From Chryseobacterium gleum (lineage in GTDB: Bacteria > Bacteroidota > Bacteroidia > Flavobacteriales_C > GCA-002722245), in assembly GCA_945903925.1 (NCBI GenBank), contig CAMDPJ010000162.1:1-5548 (forward strand): DNA of 5,548 bases, in the 5' to 3' direction. Shown piece by piece: positions 1 through 5,336 of this stretch. The notes beneath the pieces were generated by a model, which had not been told where the DNA came from, did not search any database, and saw only the letters and a program-made list of their open reading frames with translations. Numbering within the stretch: the stretch's first letter is position 1; every line of letters starts with the position of its first letter. The translations under genes were made by a program, and so were the position numbers.

Positions 1-710
1 ATGTTGTAAGGAGGTTTTATTTTGTTTAGGACTTTAATTATTTCTTTACTTGCATAGGCAATTCCCATTCGCAAAGCTGCCAATCCCCAAGCTTTTGAGA
101 AGGTTTGCATCACAAATAAATTAGGGTACAAATCCAAATAACTCACCCAGCTTTCTTGAGCCGAGAAATCGGCGTAGGCTTCATCAATCACAACAATTCC
201 ATCAAATCCTTTTACAATTTTTTTGATGTCGGCGGGGTCAATGCTGTTGCCAGTCGGATTGTTGGGAGAGCAAACAAATATCAATTTTGTTTTAGAATTT
301 ACAGCATTTAAAATAGCTGGAACATCCAATTGAAAATCTTGCGTTAACGATACCTTTCTTATCTCCACATTGTTGATATTGCTGTAAACTTCATACATCC
401 CATAAGTAGGGGGAAGAATAATAACATTGTCTTCTTTAGGTTCGCAAAAAGCACGAATAATTAAGTCGATTACTTCATCGCTTCCGTTACCAAAAAGAAT
501 ATTTTCCTTATCGATATTTTTGATCGCCGCCCACTTTTTTTTCACTTCCCATTGCATAGGATCAGGATAGCGATTGTGCCCCGTGTTAAACGGATTTTCA
601 TTCGCATCTAAATAAATGCTCGCTTCACCCGAGAATTCATCTCTGGCAGAGGAGTAGGGAGTTAGCGCTGCTATGTTGGGGCGCAATATTTTGGTTAAAT
701 CGAAAGTCAT
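1..710 (-). CDS. hisC: Histidinol-phosphate aminotransferase, 3' end cut by window edge
   Basis: PLP-dependent class I/II (fold type I) aminotransferase that converts imidazole-acetol phosphate plus glutamate to histidinol phosphate in cytosolic histidine synthesis. The first 236 codons are visible of a family usually about 345-360 residues long; the C-terminal domain lies beyond position 1. The start is the ATG at 710-708, giving MTFDLTKILRPNIAAL, a typical HisC opening, followed by PYSSARDEF. Visible motifs are ANENP (36-40), GNGSDEVIDL (74-83, PLP phosphate region), Y103, SPNNPTGN with N151, DEAYADF with D176 (pyridine nitrogen) and Y179, SKAWGLAALR with Schiff-base K206 and R214. The visible part ends in KPPYN, also typical. 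It follows hisD in the same direction, separated by 104 nt holding a palindromic repeat. There is no Shine-Dalgarno, only an A-rich leader. Identity is strong because of both motifs and neighbours. Confidence 0.96.
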   Translation of the reverse strand, partial: MTFDLTKILRPNIAALTPYSSARDEFSGEASIYLDANENPFNTGHNRYPDPMQWEVKKKWAAIKNIDKENILFGNGSDEVIDLIIRAFCEPKEDNVIILPPTYGMYEVYSNINNVEIRKVSLTQDFQLDVPAILNAVNSKTKLIFVCSPNNPTGNSIDPADIKKIVKGFDGIVVIDEAYADFSAQESWVSYLDLYPNLFVMQTFSKAWGLAALRMGIAYASKEIIKVLNKIKPPYN

Positions 711-729
711 AATTTTTTGTTTTTTACTT

Positions 730-808
730 AGTTCGTCATTGCGAGGTACCCCGAAGCAACCTTATGCTGGTTATGAGTTTGCTTCGGGGTACCTCGCAAT
801 GACGAACT
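730..808. repeat. Perfect 30-bp inverted repeat (REP/MITE-like) between hisD and hisC
   Basis: The arms 730-759 and 779-808 are exact reverse complements over 30 bp, around a 19-nt loop (760-778). Pairing stops sharply at both ends. The arm contains CGTCATTGCGAGG and CCGAAGCAA, a motif pair I recall from interspersed palindromic repeats in many bacterial genomes; that recognition is from memory. The right arm ends 6 nt past the hisD stop codon, and the left arm ends 19 nt before hisC. In the his mRNA it would form a very stable hairpin. The RNA after it is A-rich, not U-rich, so it does not look like an intrinsic terminator. It may protect or process the mRNA between the two genes. The other bases of the spacer show nothing further. 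Confidence 0.9.
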
Positions 809-814
809 TCGTGT

Positions 815-2095
815 TCATTCTCTTTTTAATCTAATGCTCACTGCATTTTTATGTGCCATTAATTCTTCTGCTTCTGCCATAATTTCAATCACGTTACCAA
901 GTTCTTTCAAGCCATCTTGTGTAATTCTTTGGAAGGTTATTTTCTTCACAAAAGAATCTACCGATACGCCACTGTATGCACGAGCATAACCATTGGTTGG
1001 CAAGGTGTGGTTGGTTCCCGATGCATAGTCACCAGCGCTTTCGGGCGTGTAATTTCCTAAGAAAACAGAACCTGCATTTACAATTCTATCTACAAAAAAA
1101 GCTTCTTCTCTGCTTTGTAAAATCAAGTGTTCGGGAGCGTATTCATTGATTAAAGCCAAAGCTTGATAAACGTCTTCTACGCAAATCAAAACAGAATTAT
1201 CTAAAGCCTTAGCAGCGATTTCTTTTCGAGGTAAATCGTTCAATTGCTTCTCCACTTCTGCTTTCACTTCAGCAATCATATTTTCTTGTGTGGTGACAAA
1301 TACAACCTGACTATCAGCTCCGTGTTCTGCTTGTGATAATAAGTCGGCAGCGATGAAAGAAGCATTGCCCGAATCATCTGCAAATACTAAAACTTCCGAT
1401 GGTCCGGCTGGCATATCAATCGCCACACCTTCCATGCTTGCGTATTGTTTTGCAGCGGTTACATATTGGTTGCCCGGACCGAATATCTTATAAACTTGTT
1501 TCACTGTTTCAGTACCGTAGGTCATTGCACCAATGGCTTGCGTACCGCCCAATTTGTAAATTTCGGTGATGCCACATAAATCGGCAGCGAACAGAATTGC
1601 TGGATGAATTTTACCTTCTTTATTAGGAGGAGAACACATTACCATTTGCTTGCAGCCCGCGATTTTAGCAGGAATAGACAACATCAATACTGTAGAAAAA
1701 AGAGGAGCAGAGCCACCAGGAATATACAATCCCACTTTCTCGATTGCCGTAGTTTTTCTCCAGCAATCAATACCATTTGATATTTTAACGGGAGCTTCAA
1801 CTACCAATTGATTTTCGTGAAACTTGTGAATGTTGCGCGCTGCTTTTTCAATCGACGATTTTAAATTTTCGGGAACCAAAGCAATGGCTTCCTCAATTTC
1901 AGCCTTAGAAACTTTGATAGAACTTAAGTTGCAACCATCAAATTTAGCAGTGAATTCTAAGAGCGCTTTATCTCCTTCAGCTTGTATTTTAGAAAATACT
2001 TCGGCCACCACTTTTTCCAAATTCGCTTTGGTTTGTGTGGGACGTTGGAGTATTTCGTTCCAGGATTCTTTAGCTGGATTTATGTATGTTTTCAT
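815..2095 (-). CDS. hisD: Histidinol dehydrogenase
   Basis: Zinc- and NAD-dependent enzyme that oxidises L-histidinol to L-histidine through histidinal, the last two steps of the pathway, in the cytosol. The product is 426 residues, the usual length. The family signature is visible as IDMPAGPSEVLVFAD (226-240), preceded by GLYIPGG (122-128) and FGPGNQYVTAAK (205-216). Residues matching the E. coli zinc ligands Gln259, His262, Asp360 and His419 are Q255, H258, D356 and H415, and the catalytic Glu326-His327 pair is E322-H323. The offset is a constant four residues, so the active site looks intact. The start is the ATG at 2095-2093; a stop TAA overlaps just upstream and no Shine-Dalgarno is seen. 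It lies second in the his operon, 229 nt after hisG and 104 nt before hisC, both gaps being filled largely by palindromic repeats. Confidence 0.98.
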   Translation of the reverse strand: MKTYINPAKESWNEILQRPTQTKANLEKVVAEVFSKIQAEGDKALLEFTAKFDGCNLSSIKVSKAEIEEAIALVPENLKSSIEKAARNIHKFHENQLVVEAPVKISNGIDCWRKTTAIEKVGLYIPGGSAPLFSTVLMLSIPAKIAGCKQMVMCSPPNKEGKIHPAILFAADLCGITEIYKLGGTQAIGAMTYGTETVKQVYKIFGPGNQYVTAAKQYASMEGVAIDMPAGPSEVLVFADDSGNASFIAADLLSQAEHGADSQVVFVTTQENMIAEVKAEVEKQLNDLPRKEIAAKALDNSVLICVEDVYQALALINEYAPEHLILQSREEAFFVDRIVNAGSVFLGNYTPESAGDYASGTNHTLPTNGYARAYSGVSVDSFVKKITFQRITQDGLKELGNVIEIMAEAEELMAHKNAVSIRLKRE

Positions 2096-2136
2096 TTAGA
2101 TAATTCTTTAAGCAATTTCAATAATGGGAAAGTAAT

Positions 2137-2270
2137 CAACTCTCCTCCTTTTGAAGGAGGAGTCCCTGAAAGGGGAGGTGGTTAATAGAAAGAGAATCCA
2201 TGAAAAGGAACCCCATCTGTTTAATAACCACCTCGCCTGCGGCACTCCTCCTTCAAAAGGAGGAGAGTTG
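2137..2270. repeat. Large imperfect inverted repeat made of two REP-like units, between hisG and hisD
   Basis: The outer 27 bp (2137-2163 and 2244-2270) are perfect reverse complements, and the inner 9 bp AGGTGGTTA (2176-2184, complement at 2225-2233) also pair. Between them lie unmatched segments of 12 nt (2164-2175) and 10 nt (2234-2243), and the central spacer is 40 nt. Each arm is also internally palindromic: CTCCTCCTT/AAGGAGGAG is a 9-bp hairpin, followed by a small hairpin that reads CCC-TGAAA-GGG in one arm and GCC-GCA-GGC in the other. It therefore looks like two head-to-head copies of one structured unit. From memory, the motif resembles a repeat common in Bacteroidota that yields spurious PPFEGGVPE peptides. 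No U-run follows on the his strand. The flanks 2096-2136 and 2271-2324 hold nothing I can identify. Confidence 0.88.
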
Positions 2271-2324
2271 AAATGTGACTCTAAACTTGTTATATATGAT
2301 TTGCTAATTCGCACTCAAGTTCTG

Positions 2325-3182
2325 TTAGATAACCATTTTTTCTATTGGCACGATAAGTATCCCTTGCGCGCCAGTTGCTTTCAACTGATCAATAATGTTC
2401 CAAAAATCACTTTCAGTAATTACAGTATGAACAGAGCTCCAGCCCGAAGCGGCCAAAGGCATAACGGTTGGAGATTTCATTCCTGGAAGGATTCTAATGA
2501 TCTCGTCAATCTTATCGTTAGGCGCATTTAACAACACGTATTTGTTGTTTTTTGCCGCCATTACAGCATCTATTCTGAACAATAATTTATCTAAAATTTC
2601 TTTTTTACCAGCGCTAAGGTTTTTGTTACTCGACAATACAGCTTCACTTTTCAGCATCACTTCAACCTCTTTCAATCCATTTTTGAAAAGCGTACTTCCA
2701 CTGCTTACCAAGTCGGCAATACCATCGGCCAATCCAATGTTAGGCGCAATTTCCACCGAGCCAGAAATAACGTGTATATCGGCAGAGATTCCTTTTTCTT
2801 TAAAGAAAGCATTAACGGTGTTAGGGTAAGAAGTAGCGACTTTTCTGTTTTGAAACCATTGTAAACATGGGTAATCAACTTCTTTTGGAACAGCCAACGA
2901 CAATCGGCATTTCGAGAAACCTAATTTGCGAAGATTCACCAATTCTTTTTCTTTTTCAATCAAGGTATTTTCTCCAATGATAGAGATGTCTGCAACGCCA
3001 TCGGCCAAGTATTGGGGGATATCGCTGTTTCTTAGGTAAAGCACTTCTAAGGGGAAGTTGGTAGCTGCAGCTTTTAACTGATCTTTTCCGTTATCTACTT
3101 TGATACCGCACTCTTTCAACAATTGAATAGAGTCGTCGAGTAGTCTTCCTGATTTTTGTACTGCAATTTTTAAAGTTTCCAT
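2325..3182 (-). CDS. hisG: ATP phosphoribosyltransferase, long form with C-terminal regulatory domain
   Basis: Catalyses the first committed step of histidine synthesis, joining ATP and PRPP to give phosphoribosyl-ATP. The product is 285 residues, which fits the long HisG form that carries its own ACT-like histidine-sensing domain and needs no HisZ partner. The HisG signature is complete: E144, G150, D157 and SGSTL (161-165) sit in EIAPNIGLADGIADLVSSG. The catalytic bilobal domain spans roughly 1-205. The C-terminal domain, about 210-285, includes KYVLLNAP (214-221), LPGMKSPTV (232-240) and GILIVPIEKM (274-283). The start is the ATG at 3182-3180 (METLKIAVQKSGRL, a typical opening), with no Shine-Dalgarno. 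It is the first enzyme gene of the operon and lies 38 nt downstream of the attenuator terminator. Feedback inhibition by histidine through the C-terminal domain is expected from the family, not shown here. Confidence 0.97.
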   Translation of the reverse strand: METLKIAVQKSGRLLDDSIQLLKECGIKVDNGKDQLKAAATNFPLEVLYLRNSDIPQYLADGVADISIIGENTLIEKEKELVNLRKLGFSKCRLSLAVPKEVDYPCLQWFQNRKVATSYPNTVNAFFKEKGISADIHVISGSVEIAPNIGLADGIADLVSSGSTLFKNGLKEVEVMLKSEAVLSSNKNLSAGKKEILDKLLFRIDAVMAAKNNKYVLLNAPNDKIDEIIRILPGMKSPTVMPLAASGWSSVHTVITESDFWNIIDQLKATGAQGILIVPIEKMVI

Positions 3183-3220
3183 TTTCGTTATTCTAAAATT
3201 TATATCAATGATAATAATGC

Positions 3221-3247
3221 AAAAACCCGCCGATAGGGGCGGGTTTT
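3221..3247 (-). terminator. Intrinsic terminator of the his attenuator
   Basis: On the minus strand a 10-bp perfect stem AAAACCCGCC/GGCGGGTTTT (3247-3238 with 3231-3222) encloses a six-base loop CCTATC. The 3' arm runs into five U residues (3225-3221), then a further AU-rich stretch. It lies between hisL and hisG, with no other gene to terminate apart from transcripts reading in from the aminotransferase gene upstream. The stem is nearly symmetrical and could work in both directions, but no plus-strand gene faces it. Confidence 0.92.
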
Positions 3248-3287
3248 GCTTTGTATATTATATTACAGCATCATCGCACTCACCTAT
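3233..3287 (-). promoter_or_regulatory. Candidate antiterminator pairing, overlapping the hisL stop codon
   Basis: By hand pairing, the segment 3287-3275 (AUAGGUGAGUGCG, containing the UAG stop of hisL) can pair with 3242-3233 (CCGCCCCUAU), which is most of the terminator's 5' arm plus five bases of its loop. This gives ten pairs including one G-U, with single-base bulges at 3282, 3280 and 3276. Forming it would exclude the terminator. A competing pairing ties 3275-3270 and 3284-3281 back to the His codons (AUGAUG with CAUCAU, and GGUG with CACC), which would release the terminator when no ribosome is present. The alternatives are clear but their energies were not computed, and the bulges weaken the antiterminator. 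Confidence 0.6.
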
Positions 3288-3331
3288 TGGCAAGAGTTGT
3301 TATGGTGATGATGGTGTACTGTTAAATTCAT
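3284..3331 (-). CDS. hisL: His operon leader peptide MNLTVHHHHHNNSCQ
   Basis: A complete 15-codon ORF: ATG at 3331-3329, codons CAC CAT CAT CAC CAT at 3316-3302, and stop TAG at 3286-3284. Five consecutive His codons in so short a reading frame, placed between a promoter and a terminator directly ahead of hisG, mark it as a control peptide whose translation, not its product, matters. Both His codons are used, which argues against a simple trinucleotide slippage tract. The stop codon lies 15 nt after the last His codon, close enough for a terminating ribosome to mask the antiterminator strand, while a ribosome stalled earlier in the run would leave more of it free. The start has an A-rich leader without a Shine-Dalgarno, like the other genes here. 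The symbol follows the enterobacterial name by analogy of role. Confidence 0.9.
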   Translation of the reverse strand: MNLTVHHHHHNNSCQ

Positions 3332-3350
3332 TTTATTATTTGTTGTTGGG

Positions 3351-3381
3351 CAAATGTAGGAGATTAAATTTGTTTTGCAAA
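3351..3381 (-). promoter_or_regulatory. Bacteroidota-type promoter of the his operon
   Basis: The -7 box is TACATTTG (3358-3351), a full match to TAnnTTTG. The -33 box is TTTG (3381-3378), preceded by further T residues. The spacer is exactly 19 nt, the spacing known for the major sigma factor of this phylum. Transcription should start a few bases downstream, around 3343-3346, giving only about 15 nt before the hisL ATG. The short gap suits a leader that must be translated at once. Confidence 0.8.
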
Positions 3382-3403
3382 AATTCACAGCAATTAAATT
3401 TGT
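3363..3403. repeat. 11-bp direct repeat around the his promoter -33 box
   Basis: ATTAAATTTGT occurs at 3363-3373 and again at 3393-3403, exactly 30 bp apart, close to three helical turns. One copy lies in the spacer between the -33 and -7 boxes. The other overlaps the last codons of the aminotransferase gene. The placement would suit an operator bound by a dimeric regulator, but the sequence is AT-rich and chance is a real possibility. Confidence 0.4.
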
Positions 3404-4575
3404 TCAATAGCCTCTATAATTTTAGCGCAAGCTATTTCTATTTCACTTCTACTAATTACTAGCGGTGGCGCAATTCTCATTGAGCAATCGTTAAACAAAA
3501 ACCAATCAACTAAAACACCATTCAATAAACACTGATGATTTACTGCAAAATTAAAATCTTTCGATTCAAATTCTACCGCTAATAATAGTCCTTTGCCTCT
3601 AATAGATTTTATTTGGGGGTGCACTAGTAATTTTCTAAACAAGGCTTCTTTATCGGCAATATCATCAAGCAATCTTTCTTCTTCAATCACCTCAATACAG
3701 GCCAAGCTAGACGCGCACGAAACTGGGTGTCCGCCAAAAGTAGTGATGTGTCCTAAAATCGGACTCTCCATCAAGCAACTCATAATTTCTTTTGAACTGA
3801 TGAAAGCCCCAATAGGCATCCCTCCACCCATTCCTTTGGCACAAACCAAAATATCGGGAACGACATTGTAGTGCTCAAAAGCAAACATTTTTCCTGTTCT
3901 GCCAAAGCCACATTGCACCTCATCAAAAACCAACAAAGTTCCTGTTGCATCGCACTTTTTGCGAATTGTTTCTAAGTAATTGGATTCGGGTAAAACAACC
4001 CCAGCTTCTCCTTGAATGGGCTCAACAAAAACGGCCGCTGTATTTTCTGTAATGTGTTCTAAATCTTCAAAAGAATTGAAAGAAATGGCACGTGTCATCG
4101 GCACTAAGGGGCGGAAAGCATTCTTGTATTTTTCGTCGCCTATGATGCTCAAGGCTCCTGCTGTGCTGCCGTGATAGGCATTTTTAAAAGAAATTATTTC
4201 TGTTCTGCCCGTAAATCGTTTACTTAATTTCAATGCTCCTTCAATGGCTTCACTTCCCGAATTCACAAAATAAATATTGTTTAAAGAAGAGGGTAACAGT
4301 GAGGCTATTTTTTGGGCTAGTTTGCTTTGCGGACCCTGCACCAACTCACCGTAAACCATTAGGTGCATGTATTTATCCACCTGTTCTTTAATGGCTTTTA
4401 CCACCTTAGGGTGACAATGGCCTACATTACTTACCGATATGCCCGAGATTAAATCGATGTATTCTTTGCCATCGGGCGCATACATGATAACACCTTGTGC
4501 CTTTTCAATTTCTATTTGAAGAGGGAAAGGTGATGTTTGCGCTTGGTATTCTAAAAAGAGTTGACGATTATTCAT
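3394..4575 (-). CDS. Class III PLP-dependent aminotransferase (acetylornithine/ornithine/GABA-type), substrate uncertain
   Basis: A cytosolic fold-type I aminotransferase of class III (omega-transaminase), 393 residues, the usual length. Visible motifs are SGSEA (106-110, PLP phosphate), Y134-H135-G136 (ring stacking), EPIQGEAGV (185-193), FDEVQCGFGRTGK (218-229, with D219 contacting the pyridine nitrogen), AKGMGGGMPIGAF (246-258, Schiff-base K247), and TTFGGHPVSCA (278-288). The C-terminal domain contains DWFLF (357-361) and SMRIAPPL (365-372). All core residues are present, so it is probably active. The overall pattern recalls proteins commonly labelled aspartate aminotransferase family in Bacteroidota, a label that does not fix the substrate. 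ArgD-like activity is possible, but no arg genes are nearby. Its ATG lies one base after the stop codon of the upstream gene (TAG-T-ATG), which suggests translational coupling. It has no visible terminator, since the his promoter begins 12 nt after its stop. Confidence 0.9.
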   Translation of the reverse strand: MNNRQLFLEYQAQTSPFPLQIEIEKAQGVIMYAPDGKEYIDLISGISVSNVGHCHPKVVKAIKEQVDKYMHLMVYGELVQGPQSKLAQKIASLLPSSLNNIYFVNSGSEAIEGALKLSKRFTGRTEIISFKNAYHGSTAGALSIIGDEKYKNAFRPLVPMTRAISFNSFEDLEHITENTAAVFVEPIQGEAGVVLPESNYLETIRKKCDATGTLLVFDEVQCGFGRTGKMFAFEHYNVVPDILVCAKGMGGGMPIGAFISSKEIMSCLMESPILGHITTFGGHPVSCASSLACIEVIEEERLLDDIADKEALFRKLLVHPQIKSIRGKGLLLAVEFESKDFNFAVNHQCLLNGVLVDWFLFNDCSMRIAPPLVISRSEIEIACAKIIEAIEQI

Positions 4576-4576
4576 A

Positions 4577-5260
4577 CTATCTGGCGGGTTTACCTATTCT
4601 AACGCCTACTAACAAATATATGTTTACTGCATTAAATTGCAAAGTATTCCAGCTGGGGTCGGTTTTAGCCAACAATTCTCCATCATACCAACTTTCTTTA
4701 ATGTTGAAATTCATTTTCGAACCCATTATTCCCAATTCAAAAAAGCTAGGATAAATATCATCGTATTCATTTCCTAAATGATATCTAACGCTTGTGCCAA
4801 GAGAATATGTAATGCCTTCTCCCTTAATCTGACTGCGCACATCTTCTACATATTTAATTTTGTCCATTTTTCCGTATCCTCCTTCGCTGGTTATTTTCCA
4901 TAGCAATCTGTCTTGATTATAGGCGTAGTAATTTAAATTGCCATGGGCGAAAAGTATACTTCCTAAATTGTGATTTTGTTTGGTAGAGTTGTTGGCCGCC
5001 ATGTAGGCATTCGATTGGTCGTTTAATATTACAATACTTGCTCTTCCGCCAATCGAATAAGATTGATTCAACATTACTTCAGCTGAAAACGGAAATTCAA
5101 AGGTAGACGCAGGAGCTGGTGTAGCATTGAACAAAGGATGAAAATAAGAATCTTTACCAGCACCCAAGGATAAAATAACATTGCCTCCCTTACTGTTTTG
5201 AGCCAAGGTGATGTGCGATGCTAAAATAAAAAGTAATGTGTGTTGGAAGATTCTCTTCAT
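4577..5260 (-). CDS. Exported beta-rich protein, probable outer-membrane beta-barrel, function unknown
   Basis: I do not recognise the family. The 227-residue product starts with a signal peptide: MKRIFQ, a hydrophobic stretch (HTLLFILASHITLA), and likely signal peptidase I cleavage after LA20, just before Q21. No lipobox cysteine follows. The mature part has alternating polar/hydrophobic strands with glycine and aromatic residues, for example FEFPFSAEVML (54-64), SIGGRASIVIL (69-79), GITYSLGTSVRYHL (149-162), FFELGIMG (173-180) and a final VNIYLLVGVRIGK (212-224). This suits a small outer-membrane barrel of about eight strands, but no terminal aromatic residue is seen. The start is the ATG at 5260-5258. 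A weak -7-like CAACTTTG (5279-5272) lies upstream without a good -33 partner. It is tightly joined to the downstream aminotransferase gene. A shared role is possible but unproven. Confidence 0.75.
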   Translation of the reverse strand: MKRIFQHTLLFILASHITLAQNSKGGNVILSLGAGKDSYFHPLFNATPAPASTFEFPFSAEVMLNQSYSIGGRASIVILNDQSNAYMAANNSTKQNHNLGSILFAHGNLNYYAYNQDRLLWKITSEGGYGKMDKIKYVEDVRSQIKGEGITYSLGTSVRYHLGNEYDDIYPSFFELGIMGSKMNFNIKESWYDGELLAKTDPSWNTLQFNAVNIYLLVGVRIGKPAR

Positions 5261-5336
5261 TAATGGTAAAACAAAGTTGTGAGGTGTAAGTTACAATTAA
5301 ATTTAAGGCTTAACGGCTTTGAGCGAAGGCTTATTG

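Larger units (their letters stand above)
3183..3345 (-). promoter_or_regulatory. His operon leader RNA (ribosome-mediated attenuator)
   Basis: The untranslated leader of hisG combines the parts of a classical amino-acid attenuator. These are a short leader ORF with five consecutive His codons (3284-3331), a segment just after it that can pair either back with the His codons or forward with the terminator arm, and an intrinsic terminator (3221-3247) ending 38 nt before the hisG ATG. The 5' end near 3345 is inferred from the promoter's -7 box and has not been measured. Expected logic: when charged histidine tRNA is scarce, the ribosome stalls in the His run, the antiterminator forms, and hisG-hisD-hisC are transcribed. 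When histidine is plentiful, the ribosome reaches the stop codon, covers the antiterminator strand, and transcription stops. The mechanism is established in enterobacteria; applying it here is inference from layout. Confidence 0.88.

Noticed and set aside
730..808. Intrinsic terminator after hisD
   Set aside because: The hairpin is strong, but the minus-strand RNA after it is A-rich with no U-run, and hisC follows in the same operon.
730..2270. CRISPR array
   Set aside because: There are only paired inverted copies of two different sequences, with no regularly spaced direct repeats.
2108..2314. Minus-strand ORF of 68 codons between hisD and hisG
   Set aside because: It is made almost wholly of the inverted repeat, with a PPFEGGVP-type peptide on translation. 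The repeat explains it better than a gene does.
1982..2531. Plus-strand ORFs across the hisD start, the repeat and the hisG end
   Set aside because: They overlap well-supported genes on the other strand and owe their length to the repeat and to shadow frames. No family motif is seen.
3208..3462. Plus-strand ORF of 84 codons over the his leader
   Set aside because: It runs antisense through the terminator, leader ORF and promoter, each of which has its own explanation. The translation shows no recognisable features.
5261..5336. Terminator or hairpin made of the repeated AAGCC/GGCTT segments
   Set aside because: The AAGCC copies are in direct orientation on the minus strand and do not pair, and no U-run follows.
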